A DNA stretch of 64,000 bases, taken from contig JAKLMB010000012.1 in assembly GCA_022813625.1 (NCBI GenBank), forward strand, positions 310,001 through 374,000, given 5' to 3'. The stretch comes from Aaosphaeria pasadenensis. Its lineage: Eukaryota; Ascomycota; Dothideomycetes; Pleosporales. The notes beneath the pieces were generated by a model, which saw nothing but the letters and a program-made list of their open reading frames with translations, made no database searches and was not told the DNA's origin. The position numbers were made by a program, and so were the translations under genes. Below are positions 47,381-58,663 of the stretch, piece after piece; position 1 is the stretch's first letter, and every line of letters begins with the position of its first letter.

Positions 47381-49452
47381 GATTGAACGATGAAATGAAG
47401 AATGGACTGCCAGAAATTGTACGAGAAGGGCAGTAGATCGACTTATGAAGAGGAAGCTGAAAAGATAGTTGACGACACTTTTAACGGCCGTGTTGTTGTG
47501 GATCGGCCTCAGCTCAGGGTCGATCACTCTCATGACGCATACGAAGAATGACGCTACGACGGTAGAGACTACATCTATGGGGTTCGCGCTCCTGATCTCA
47601 TCTCGCATCTTCGCTTTGGGTATCGAAAAAAAAGCATTTTATGAATATATTGGTCGTGTTGTTGGATCATTTGGTTTCTTGTTTACGCTTCCTCCTGTGG
47701 GCTGGCGATTGTATTACTTGTTATTTCTCTTTTCTGCGGGGCATTGTCTTGTATCAGCTTTCCGCGTTTTCAAGCTCATAATGGAGATGGAGCGTTTTGT
47801 GTGGTTGATCTGAACTGGGCGAGGGCTCATGTTCGTATGTCCTCATTGGACTGCCCGAGCCTCACTGTTCGGTCGCATCGGCTTACCGTCGTTCCTTCGC
47901 CGCTGCACGCTCTCGAACCCTAACGAAGCGTCACCATCCACTCCGCTCGACTAAACGCAACGACGATAACGATTTTGGAATGACGAGATACCTCCTAAAG
48001 CACACATCTGAACACTATCGACCACGTTCCACTCGCGTACAACAACAGTCCCAGCATTGTCACAGCTGTTGCCACGACTGCGACGGACCACGACTTCGAC
48101 CACCGCTATCTACCCATGCACTGTCCATATTATCCTAGCACTTATAGCATGCATAGGCTCGTCTTGTTTCCGGAACGTCTGCGGCTAATCACCAACAAAA
48201 CATTCGGCACGACGTTCCACCTTTCTTTCCGAAACCCAGCAAGAGGAGGATCTTGGGGTTACATGCTTTTTGTTTTTCACCACATTCACAAGGCAGCCGA
48301 TATGCATACATACAAGCATGGCGTAGCCTTCCGTTTTAATGGACAATAAAGAGGAGGGGAAATGGGATGTGGGCTCGGGTCAGTCCCAGGCTGCTGAGTC
48401 CCATTCATTGTTTTCTTTTTTTTTTTCTTTCTCTTTCAATACATCTTATTTCCTCCGTATCTTTTCTCCATTGTCTCAAGTTTTATCAAAGTCGTTTTAT
48501 CATACATGCAGATCTTTTTAATGCAAATCTCTTCCAATGGTTGTTTACTGGATCGGAGTATCGCTCTTTGGTGACTTCATCTATGCTCGTGACACTGATA
48601 ATTGTAATCTGATGAAACATACGGCCGTCCCTCGCACTTCTTACGGTCAGATGAAATCCAAATTGCCATGCAGCAAGTCTGACCAGTAGCTAACCAGAAG
48701 ATGAGTGCACGGGGAACTTCCACTGCCTCTCTCTACATGAATATACACCGAACCAGCAGATATCTCTCCTTCCCGACCCGCCAGCTATACAACTCACAAT
48801 CGGAACGTCGTCTAAGTTTCTCCTCCTCACTGACCATGGAAAAGAGGTTGCTTATCCTTTCCTCCCGACACACTCAATCAAGTTCCCTCCATTAACACCT
48901 TGCTTACTTACATCATCGTCACTTACTTCATTCATCAATTGTCATGTTTCAAAGTCATCCCATTTTCTATATACCAGACTACCAAGGAAGAAAGGAAGAA
49001 AGCCGGCGAGCGAACTTACGCCCCTCTCACGCGACGCAATCACCTTATTTTACGTCGGGTTTACCTATGCTATGTTTGTCTGCTCCTTTCCAGTCCAGTC
49101 CATCCAGTCCAATTCGATAGGCAAGACATGACAGCTTTGTCGCCAGAAGGTAGGCCGAAGTGTTGTTTTCCGTGGGTATGAACGCCAAAATTCAAGAACG
49201 TCTGTGTGTGTGGTCCATGGGGTGGCTTTCGACTGAAGGCAAGTTGAAAGTCGAAGGCTGATGGGACTGAAAATTTCTGGGAGAAAGCGCAAAAGGAAAC
49301 GCCAACTGTAGGGAAAGAAGATCGATGAGTCGATTCGATGACTGGAGCGCGGGTATTCAGGTGAGGTGTGCCATCAATCCTCTCTTCCATCCACGTCCGA
49401 AGACGTACACGATAGAGACGACGAAAATGCGACAGAGACAGCCCAGTCAAAC
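47381..49452. other. 2.1-kb convergent intergenic region
   Basis: It lies between the ends of the RNA-binding gene (plus) and the SANT-like gene (minus). Short frames only, no motifs. A T/C-rich tract runs at 48405-48480. I see no gene. Confidence 0.5.
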
Positions 49453-49950
49453 CTAAGCGTACTCCTGTTCGTGACCATTGTCATCCTCATCATCAACTTC
49501 AGTCTTCACCCTAACCTTCCTCTCTTCCTCCTCCTCCTCCTCCTCCTCATCATCAACCCCACCATCCTCATCCTTGACAACCTTCCCCCTCTTCTTCCTC
49601 TCTCCCTCCACCTCCCCATCAGCCGCCCTCTTCTTCCCCCCTTTCTTCACCGGTCCCCCATCCTCAACGCTCCTACCACCAATCTTACTAACGCCCTCCG
49701 CGCCGGGGACGACGAGCCCAGCATCCTCATAAGCCTTCTTATGATCGACCTTGATCTTCCAGACCCTGTTGCGCACGGCTCCCGGCGTAGCGCCGAGGAC
49801 GGCCGCGATCTCCGCGTGCTCGCGCGCGCCGATGGACCGCGGGATGGATGACAGGTACAGCAGGCGGAGCTCGGTCTCGGGGGTCCAGGTGAACTTTGAG
49901 GGGGAGGATTCTGCGCCGACGGTGGTGGGTGGGGTTTTCTTGGGGGCCAT
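49453..49950 (-). CDS. small Myb/SANT-like protein with acidic tail, 165 aa
   Basis: Single exon. Residues ~18-67 form a Myb/SANT-like helical unit: FTWTPETELRLLYLSSIP, then 'EHAEIAAVLGATPGAVRNRV' and 'WKIK', with aromatic residues at two of the usual spaced positions. The middle is Gly/Lys-rich with basic clusters ('PVKKGGKKRAADGE', 'ERKKRGKVVKDE') that could be nuclear signals. The tail is a long Asp/Glu run. Many filamentous fungi carry such small single-SANT proteins of unknown role; chromatin binding is plausible but unproven. The upstream region has a (GTT)10 microsatellite and long GA-rich tracts. The acidic run makes an opposite-strand frame appear (Ser/Leu-rich), which is not a gene. 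Confidence 0.8.
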   Translation of the reverse strand: MAPKKTPPTTVGAESSPSKFTWTPETELRLLYLSSIPRSIGAREHAEIAAVLGATPGAVRNRVWKIKVDHKKAYEDAGLVVPGAEGVSKIGGRSVEDGGPVKKGGKKRAADGEVEGERKKRGKVVKDEDGGVDDEEEEEEEEERKVRVKTEVDDEDDNGHEQEYA

Positions 49951-52900
49951 TGTTGTGGTGGGTGATGTTGGTGACGGTTTGATGTTGGTGTGTGTTTGGA
50001 GTTGTGGTGGGTTGGAGGGGAGGCGTTGTTGTTGTTGTTGTTGTTGTTGTTGTTCGCGGTGCTTGGTTGAGTGGTTGACTTGGGTGGGCGAGTGAGTGCG
50101 TTTTTGTTTTGTTTCTTTTCTGGTGACTGGCGGCTTTGCTTGTTCGGTTGAGGCCAGATGAGACGAGATAAGACGAGAAGAGAAGAGAGCTTTGACCGAA
50201 GAAGTTGGTTCGAGGTGAGAAGAAGGTGAGTCAGGTTTTGAGAGTGGGGTGGGAGAAGATTCGGGGTTTTATATCTCTGGTTTCTCCGGAGGTAAGAGGT
50301 GAGAAAGGTGTGAAGGTGAGAGTCTGGGAGTGTGAACGTTTGAGAGTGAGAGAGTGAGAGCTTGGAAGCGTGTAGATATGAGAGTGAGAGAGATTGACTG
50401 TGTGAGTGTGAGAGTCTGAGGAGAAGATCGTGGGCTTGCGGTTGAGTGTCAGTTCAGTGAAACCTCGAGGTGAAGTGAAGAGAGTTAGTGATCAAGTCGA
50501 GAGAATGAGGGAACGAAATAGTCTGGAAGAAGTTTTAAGAGAAAAATGAGAAGAGTGGAAGATGGCGGTGGCGGTGAGGAGTCCGCTGAATGGGAAGTGC
50601 AGTGAAGGTCTCGTTGATATTTTAGCGGAGTTGTTGTTGTTGATAGGGGAACTTGGTGATATTTTTCGTTGGCTCACAGGCTGTCTACTCAATGGCGCTT
50701 AGGGTTTTCTTGTGTTTGTAGGAGCTACAGATGATGGCTTTGGATTCACGAAGTAGAATATATGTCCGGACCAGCGGTTCAAGTGGGACCTGATTAGAGC
50801 TTGCAGGATGTTCAGAATTGGAGTTGATATCACTCGTTGGAGTCAAGGACTACACTTTGGCAGGCACATGCTCATCACATTCTGTAAGGTCATGTTGAAT
50901 TTGAAGTACGCACATTACGGGGTTGCCAAGTCAGTTGTGAAGAACAGTTGGGAAATCTTGTATCATGGAATTGATTGTGTTATTTATTGAGAAAACAGTG
51001 CTTTTCTAGACTCTATCACTGATGAGGACATATATCTCACCTTCTACGTACTAGCACCGCGCGAATCGCGCTCCCAAAAATTGGTACCAAGGTACTATCG
51101 ATGAAGTACTCGGTGCTGCATCCAAAAGCACAGAATCACAATTAATGTATGTGAATCAAGCTCTCGGCTGCCACTGAACTTTGGATAGAAGGCAATCGTT
51201 AATGACATAAATGATATTCAAACATCGCTGCGCCACTTATAACAACTTCGCCAGTCTACCGCATCCATGTCTTGGCCACGGAACAACTACCGTTTGCAGA
51301 CCGGCGATGTCTGGGAAACAAAAGCTTGGGAGTTGCCTGGTATCACGATCGGGAGACAACGCCATCTCCACATCTGATCTATTCTTCAAAGAGAACCCGA
51401 GAACGTGGGTGTTGGTCGGCTGCGGTGCTAGTGTCCAAAACTCAAGGAAATCCTCCTAATCAACTGGCTGGGCTTGGTGAGTAATCCCCAGGGCTGCATC
51501 GTCATCAACCAATCCGATGCGTATCCGGTGGTCCAAGAACAAAATTCATAGAATGAAAGGATGCTCGAAGGATGGCGAGCTGAACGTTGCCGAGTAAATC
51601 ATCGATCAACTAGGGCTGACAGGGACCTGTGACCAACCACGAGCTTTATCACACGGTGTTCCCCCAGCTGTTCACATACACATCGTACGGTGTTGCATCA
51701 TCGCGGACGGAATTGTCAGTTGTGTCTTGAACTCGTGGCCATGGGTTCCGTATTCCAAATGTATAGAGTCGTGTGGGCAGGTGTGTAGCTAGCATCTGAT
51801 AGTGGGTCTCTTTTCGCGTGGCCATCGTATTCGCTGCACGTTGTGTCCATAAATAACCAGCGAGTCATGCATTCTTGAAGAACAAACCATAACTAACTCC
51901 CAAAAGTTATGCTGACGTTGATTCCCAGAACTTTGATGTGCAATGTTCGTAATTACAGTCATCTTTTGGATATCCAGACATCGCAAGACGCGGTGTTTGC
52001 GGCTCAGTCAAAGAAAGCGCCTGCACTGCCGGGATGGTTAATATATCCCTCCGAGACTATGACCTCTAGTGTCTTTTATTCGCTTCGACTCTGTTTCCGT
52101 GCCAGACACTCCCAGACGATTAACGACATGGCTTATCCCTTTTCGATGGCTGAGTCTACCATCTTTTCCCGAACATGGCATATGGCACTTGGCCGTGCCC
52201 ATTGGATGTCTTAGGGAGCCCTTTCTGTTGTAAGCCTAGGCAGATTGTCTTCTAGCTCGATGATGAAGGTGATGATGCAACTGGGCTTTCGCTATTTGAC
52301 TCGATCACGGCTACCCCGGGCGTTGGTGTGATTATCGTCGTTGCTTCTGCTGCAGACTATGCTATAGGTGGTTGCTCTTGCCCAGAAGTTGCCTAATACC
52401 TCTCAAGGCTGCAGCCACATGGCATATTAAACATAGCCAGCACCTCACGCCTTCTATAATTATCGAGGCCCCATTTAAAGACGTTAATTGTCTCCTCTGA
52501 AGGTCGTTTGGCATCGCTCGGCTTCTCTCAGAAACATTCAAGGACTTTCTTCTCATAGATATATCAATTCGTTGCCCACGCTACTTCAAGTCGGGGAACG
52601 CCACCGAAATTACCGACCCACATGTGTATGCGAATCGTGGAAATCTATTCGGTCTGTGGATGTATCTATCATGTTCACGCCGTTGATGCATGTCCCTACT
52701 ATGGGCGACATCACGTAGTCGACAAGATCGTGCACGTTGGCGCGAAGTGTCCGAACCATACATGATTATCCACAGAGCGGGTCGTATTGCTAGATCAGAT
52801 GCCGCGCATTTATTGTTAGGCAGTAAAAGCCGAGTCGAGATGGGTGCCATGGTATGAGTCTCGAATGCTGGGTTCAAATGATAGCTAACGGAACCAGTGC

Positions 52901-53372
52901 CGTCTCCTCAAAAGTGCGGAAACAGAAGAACGTTGCGCCATGTCACTGCGTAGGCATCCAAGACGCGCCATGTATACGCTTGGGTAGAGCAAAAATTTGA
53001 TTCCCGAGGTGAGAACAGAATCCGATGTTGTTGGACATTGCCTAACTCGCGCAAAAGAGCATTATGAATCGGAGCAGGATTAGGAAGAGAGATGAGCTGG
53101 CTGGCTGTTTGATTGCGATGATGGAGAGACAATCGAATGATCAATCCGTAGTCATGTGCGGTCCGACTATTGGTATTGCATGTGGTGTTCTCGATGTCGT
53201 GTCAAGATCTCTCATTCTCGCACGCATTCATGCTCAAACAGCAGCAGCAATGTGGACGAATAAATGCGGATTCCTTCAATCAAACAATTCTCCACAAATG
53301 GTTTCTTAAGTCTAGGCACGTCGAAGGTATTTCAGTATATGTTTCATATAATGTTCCCACTGGCAGGTGCTT
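49951..53372. other. 3.4-kb gene-poor stretch
   Basis: The left third is the GA-repeat-rich 5' region of the SANT-like gene. From about 50750 to 53370 there are only short frames on both strands with no recognisable motif, splice-linked coding or transposon ends. It may be degraded accessory DNA; I cannot name what it came from. Confidence 0.5.
50025..50054 (+). repeat. (GTT)10 microsatellite
   Basis: Ten uninterrupted GTT units about 75 bp upstream of the SANT-like gene's ATG, on the opposite strand to the gene. GA-rich repeats (GTGAGAGT type) continue across about 50170-50420. Likely leader or promoter sequence and probably variable in length. Confidence 0.85.
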
Positions 53373-54206
53373 TTACTCTGCCCCAATTCGAGACGCAACG
53401 ACGCTGTCTTCCAGCTCTTTCGCATATTCCAAACTGACTCCGGTGATCATTGCTCTCCGAACGCCATATAAACTCTTGAATGGATCTAGCACCGTCTGAG
53501 ACTGATGAATGTATCTGTCGTCCTGAACCCTATGAATACGGCCACTGGGAAATCGTTCTCTACCAACGGCTCCATCGATCAGATGGACTTGGAGTCGATT
53601 CAGATATGGAGCGGCAACCAAAAGATCGACCAAGTTCTCAACCTGCCGGCGGATGCGCGCGGCAAGGCCTATGCCTTGGCAGTTGTACTTTATCATTCCG
53701 GTGTAATCATCAACGTGCTCGACGTTGATAATATAATTCTTGATCTTCATAAGGTTTCTTTGCGAAAAATGTTCTAGGAAGGGAAAAGCTCGGCTCGGCA
53801 TGAGGTTGCTCGACAATATCAGCCATCGGTAGCGGAAGGTGATGTTGTCGAAAGATACATCAATAACAAAGATGTTCTCTCCATACATGATGTCCACACA
53901 TTCGTCATGTACTTGGTGGTTGGTGGCCAGTATGCCGATGCTGCCCCGTTGCCATACGACATCATTTCCTGTTTCACGATCGCTTTTTGGGAACGTTTGC
54001 TGCACCTTCCATAATTCGACGCCTGTGCCCACGCGTACTAGGGTCAGATTGAATTCCTTCTTCTCTTCTTCGCCAGTTAAACGCTGAAGGCGTGTGTCCA
54101 TCCTCAGGGTCGAGGGGAGAACGTAACGATAGATCTGCCGGCGCAATTCGATGGGCATTCGAAGCAGCGGCGAGACTGGCTCATGTTGGATAGACAAGTT
54201 CTGCAT
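53373..54206 (-). CDS. 2EXR/F-box-like fungal protein, 277 aa
   Basis: Single exon. The N-terminus reads SPLLRMPIELRRQIYRYVLP, the F-box-like 2EXR-type motif of a very large family in filamentous fungi. 'GSIGILATNHQVHDECVDIM' and 'YGENIFVIDVSF' follow, the typical second block (returning from motif to extended strands). The remaining ~150 residues are less conserved and end in 'SLEYAKELEDSVVASRIGAE'. No biochemical role is established; F-box-like N-termini suggest an adaptor function, but this is inference. It is divergent from the F-box gene to its right. Confidence 0.83.
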   Translation of the reverse strand: MQNLSIQHEPVSPLLRMPIELRRQIYRYVLPSTLRMDTRLQRLTGEEEKKEFNLTLVRVGTGVELWKVQQTFPKSDRETGNDVVWQRGSIGILATNHQVHDECVDIMYGENIFVIDVSFDNITFRYRWLILSSNLMPSRAFPFLEHFSQRNLMKIKNYIINVEHVDDYTGMIKYNCQGIGLAARIRRQVENLVDLLVAAPYLNRLQVHLIDGAVGRERFPSGRIHRVQDDRYIHQSQTVLDPFKSLYGVRRAMITGVSLEYAKELEDSVVASRIGAE

Positions 54207-54738
54207 TGTTGTGGCAGTGTTGAATATTTACATATCATTGATCTGTTCCCCAATTGAGAGTGCATGCAGTCGTGGCTAATGAGTATGAATATGTCGACGA
54301 TAGATGACGCGATGCCATCGAGGTCCGTGTGCAAACACGCGAAAGAGACCCTGTTCTTGGCGCATACATAAGTTGACGACATTCACATCCAGTCATAGCT
54401 TCCTCCCTCACACATCAATCATGATACTCGCAATGGCTTCCAGTCCTTGCCGGCTGGAGCAGTCTCTAAATGTCTCACCCGAACATGGAATGTCTCTTTT
54501 CTATAGCCCCAACGAAGGGGTCTACATCGTTTGAGACCTTTCCATCCCTATCGACGCGAAGGCCTCACAGCATCTAGTCACTCCCAGATCTGACCTACTG
54601 AAGTTCACGTCGATTGTTTCACTAAATCACCAGTGCTATCTCACACTGATAGACCCTATATCAACCCCTTTACAGCGAGAAGTTGTGAAGGAATAGACTG
54701 TCCTTATCTCCTCCAAATCCTTATCTCCGCCTTTCACG
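54207..54738. promoter_or_regulatory. 532-bp divergent promoter region of the 2EXR-like and F-box genes
   Basis: The two genes start on either side and read away from each other. No clear core motif is visible. Short frames inside it carry no signature. Confidence 0.45.
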
Positions 54739-55818
54739 ATGCTCTTCGAATTCCTTGCAACGGAGCTCGTCTCCCATATCTTTTCCTCCTGCTCCACCAT
54801 CGCCGATGTTCTCGCCCTATCATCTACCTGTCGGCGCTTCCGAAACATTTACACATCCTCCCAAAAGCTCCTTATCTTGGAGGAGGCCGCCGAAAACCAA
54901 TATGGCCCTCTCCAAGACCTAACCCAACTATTGACCCACAACTCCAGCCAACCGGTGCACATTATTCGTTCCGTCCCGCTTTCGATGGCACTCATTCAAC
55001 AAATCGTTCATGCTGGTCGCATTGCTGAGAAATGGTGCGACCTGTATCCGTTCAAGAAATGGAAGTACAACTATGAAAACCGTCGACTGTTGACGGAGGA
55101 GGAACGATATCGCGTGCGAAGGGCAATATACCGACTCTGGCTATACTCTCGCGCCTTTCACAACCGTGAGCATCCGCGCGAGCTTAGGGCTGCCAAGGCT
55201 GTATATGAGAGGCGTGCTGGCTTGCTACATAATTGGAATTCGTACGAACTCGCCGAGATCGCTGATGTTCATACTGTGCTGCGAGATGTGGTTCACAGCA
55301 ATGTCTGCCCATCGAATGGTACAATCGCGCGCAAGTTCAAAAAGCGATATCCAGACACGAGTGAACACCATCTTCTGTTCAACATCCACTTGAACTACCC
55401 TCCGCCTGTCACTACTGCACCAACATACAATCCCTTTTCTTCGCAGTGCAATACAATGCCCAGCTCGTGTTCACCTTTCTTTAACAGCACATCGACCTAT
55501 ACGTCCCGCTATGCGCCGTCCAAGTTCAGCATGCATTCCAACCATGAGATCGGCGCTGAGGGATGGGGCGACGACATACCGCACTATTATGTCGTGGAAG
55601 ATATGCTGAAGTTGAACCCAGAGCAGATCATGTGGCTGAAGGAGAACGCGCCATTGAAAGGGCAGGTGGAGGGATACGTGAGGAGTCTAGGTGATTGGTT
55701 TGAGAACAATGGGGAAACTTTTGGCCAGACGTTGGAGTGGGTGTTGAACGAGCGGGGCGAGGATGTAGGGGACTTCATGCTGGCAGTGGCAGATGGAGAT
55801 ATGGGTATTGCCGCCTGA
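54739..55818 (+). CDS. F-box domain protein, 359 aa
   Basis: Single exon. The N-terminus MLFEFLATELVSHIFSSCST followed by 'DVLALSSTCRRFRNIY' matches the F-box, which would link substrates to an SCF ubiquitin ligase via Skp1. Beyond it is a helical region with 'GRIAEKWCDLYPFKKWKYNY' and 'EERYRVRRAIYRLWLYSRAF', a Ser/Thr/Pro-rich linker (about residues 220-265) and a C-terminal block with 'WLKENAPLKGQVEGYVRSLG' and 'DWFENNGETFGQTLEWVLNE'. No WD40, LRR or Kelch repeats are seen, so the substrate-binding mode is unknown. Confidence 0.87.
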   Translation: MLFEFLATELVSHIFSSCSTIADVLALSSTCRRFRNIYTSSQKLLILEEAAENQYGPLQDLTQLLTHNSSQPVHIIRSVPLSMALIQQIVHAGRIAEKWCDLYPFKKWKYNYENRRLLTEEERYRVRRAIYRLWLYSRAFHNREHPRELRAAKAVYERRAGLLHNWNSYELAEIADVHTVLRDVVHSNVCPSNGTIARKFKKRYPDTSEHHLLFNIHLNYPPPVTTAPTYNPFSSQCNTMPSSCSPFFNSTSTYTSRYAPSKFSMHSNHEIGAEGWGDDIPHYYVVEDMLKLNPEQIMWLKENAPLKGQVEGYVRSLGDWFENNGETFGQTLEWVLNERGEDVGDFMLAVADGDMGIAA

Positions 55819-57522
55819 GCTGGAGACGAACCGGAGTAGGAGGAAGGGAAGGGGAAGAGGAAGGAATAGAAGGAAGAGATGGATGTAATGGCATGTATTC
55901 GATTGGCCCAGAGTGCTGATTGCATAGAACAAGCATATCGAACTATATAGCGTGCATTAATCTATACACGGTTGAAGAATTGAAATGTTCCATGCGATAG
56001 AAATAAGTCCTGGTCGAAAATTTCCAGCTCATGTCATGAATGACAACAAATGCGATGTCCATGCCAATCCAAAAGGACCAGGTTGTCAAGGCGTGGGGTA
56101 AAGGCATCGCTTGTAGCCGCAATGTTCCCCCTAATCCTGGGTGTTGGGTTGGCAATTGGGAAACCTTGGTGGACGCCGTCAGTCAGCCATCCCGGCCGCC
56201 GTACAAGTAGCGCCTCTCCTACTCCATCCACTAGCCATATATCGCAACGTACCCGTTTTCGATGCAATTTTGGGATTACGGGATTTCTATTTTTTCTCTC
56301 CTACCTGCGCGTCTTTTCAATGGAACTTATGGGTAGGCTTCCACTGGTACGCGATGGTAGAGAATAGAGCTCGTATGGTGCTTCGCGACCGCGTAATCGT
56401 TGGCAAGGTACGGGATACTTCGTAATTGGTCCAGCCCGGATGGTGTTCCCCCAGGAGATAATTAGGCAAGGTATTCATCCCGGAGGATCATGGCACACGA
56501 TCTCAAAATGTACGGTGTGGATTTCCAGCCATGGATGGACTCATTTACACGGTACCGGGATGGATTCAATACTGCAGCGAATTAATATCAAAGGGAGTAG
56601 GGACGTGGTTTTGTGCTTCATAACTGGTGCTCCTAAAAAATTATAATAATGTGTACGGAGTACAGAGTACCTAGTTAATTGTATGGTTCCTTATATATCT
56701 ACCTACTTGCAGGTGCACTTAATAGACACGGCTGTGGTCTGTTCGTGTACGAAATAGTTTATGCGGTTCGTGTATGATTTCTCCGTACTCAGATATGTAC
56801 CACGTAACGGACATGCTCACAATTTCCCATCTCCTCCTCAACAAGTCGACCATAGTCAGGTACATTTTTCGTATTCCGCACTTAGTTAATTTAGGTTGTT
56901 ATTCCTACCGCTTCTAACTGCCCGAAACAAATCCGGATTGTCGTTTTAAAATTGTCCGCCGCCAGAGGGACAATCAGACATATAGAGGGATATACTAATT
57001 CCCACTAACTCGAGGAAAGGAGTATGTTGACCAATGATACGTGCTGAATACTGAGCGTGTAGTCCCTCATTTCCCTTTGGGGCTTAGTCTACTCGGTATA
57101 ACCACTGCTATTACTGTCTAATAAGGCAAGGCTCTAAGCCCCTTCCCTCCCTCCTACTTTGGGCCTTGGCGGATCTCAACCTTCCTCTTTCCAACCAACA
57201 ACCCTATTCCTTATTTCCCCCCTCGAAACAACCTCCTCAACTTCCTCGTTCTCCTCCTCCACACGAGTTCTCTGTCCCTTAACAGTCGTCTAGAACCCTA
57301 TTTCGCGCGTCGTGCCCTCGCTATCCCTCGTTACCCTCGCTTCTCGAAGTTCAAGAACAAGAAACATACACCTGTCACTCATTCACTTTATATTCTTTTT
57401 GCCAAGTCAACTCGTAACAGAGCATGTCCGCATAGAGTCGCTGAATCCGCCTCCGTCTCAGTTCCAGTCCTTCCTTTTGCCTTTTCCGCTCTCTCTACCC
57501 TTCTCTACCAAAGCCGCCCAGG
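55819..57522. other. intergenic: F-box 3' flank and leader of the transporter gene
   Basis: A TACGGAGTA copy at 56654-56662 is followed directly by GTACCTAG. The last ~350 bp are CT-rich with multiple CCTC runs, consistent with a transcribed leader. Short frames only; no gene seen. Confidence 0.5.
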
Positions 57523-58663
57523 ATGGGTATGTACTTCCCAACAATGCGCCTTGTACCGGAACTTGTACTGACGATAGTGCACAGTGGAAAAACGCCCTTC
57601 TACCGACGGTCTCGTCGATAATATCGATCCGCGCTCATCCAATGATATCGAACTCGAGGAATTGCCCAAATATGAGCAGCCGGAGGTGCCCGTGGCTCTG
57701 CCACTCAAGGAGAAGCTGATTACCTGCTTCTGGATAGCCATGAATACCTTGTCTACGGTCCTGTTGGTTTTCCTGAGTAAATCGTAGGATACTCCCGCTC
57801 CGCACGTTTTGGCACGCAGGAACTTGGACTAACAATCTCCCAGGGTCTTTAGCGACAAGCAGCTCCAGAAGTGCCAACTCATGGTCGTAATGTGGCATTT
57901 CACCGCTACGGCTCTCGTGCTTTTCATCTCGACCCGCGGCCCGTTCCGTGCCTTCAAGGCAGTGCGCATCAACCCTAAGGACATGTTGCCTGTCTGCGCT
58001 TTCTTTGCCGGTTACGTCGTGCTTGGAAACCTCAGTTTGACCTACAACTCGATCGGATTCTACCAGCTTGCCAAGGTCATGACAACGCCCTGCGTCGTCC
58101 TGTTGAACTTTGTCCTGTTCAGGAAGACCGTGACACGCTGGATGCTGGCAGCCATCTTAGCTACTTGCATTGGTGTTTCATTCACCATCAATGAAGCCGC
58201 CAAGACGCAGCTGTTTGGTGTCATTATTGCTACCATGGCTTTCTGCTCGACTGCGCTCTACCAGATTTGGATCGGAAAGAAGATCGAAGACTTTGCGGTT
58301 TCTGCTCCCCAGCTGCTCCTCAACCAAGCTCCCATCTCCGTATTGTTGCTCATTCCTTTCGTCCCGTTCTTCGACCAGATGCCAGATCTCAGCCTTGTCC
58401 CCAACAAGATCTTGTACTCCGTTTGCGCATCCGGCATCATGGCCTCGCTTTTGAACTTGTCGCAGTTCTTGATCATCGGACGGACCTCAGCCCTCACCTT
58501 CAACATCGTCAGCCATCTCAAAACTATCATGATCCTCTCCATTGGCTGGTACAGTGAGGGCAAGATCTTGAGCCCCCGCGAGTGGCTCGGTGTGCTCCTT
58601 GCTCTTGGTGGTGGTTGGATGTACTCCCACTTGGCTCTGAAGGCGAAGAAACAGGGCAAATGA
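57523..58663 (+). CDS. nucleotide-sugar/TPT-family transporter (SLC35E3-like), 340 aa
   Basis: Predicted Golgi or ER membrane carrier of the triose-phosphate-transporter (drug/metabolite transporter) family with about ten helices. Exons 57523-57526, 57585-57783 and 57844-58663 give 1023 nt in frame. The first exon holds only ATGG, so the start codon is separated from the rest by a 58-nt intron, giving MVEKRPSTDG. The cytosolic N-terminus is acidic ('NDIELEELPKYEQPEVP'). Family blocks include 'YNSIGFYQLAKVMTTPCVVL', 'VTRWMLAAILATCIGVSFTI' and 'TSALTFNIVSHLKTIMILSI'. The C-terminus ends 'KAKKQGK', a possible ER-retrieval lysine signal. The substrate (UDP-galactose, GDP-mannose or another) cannot be decided from sequence. 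Confidence 0.92.

Noticed and set aside
49478..49732. A Ser/Leu/Pro-rich plus-strand frame
   Set aside because: Complement of the acidic tail of the SANT-like gene.
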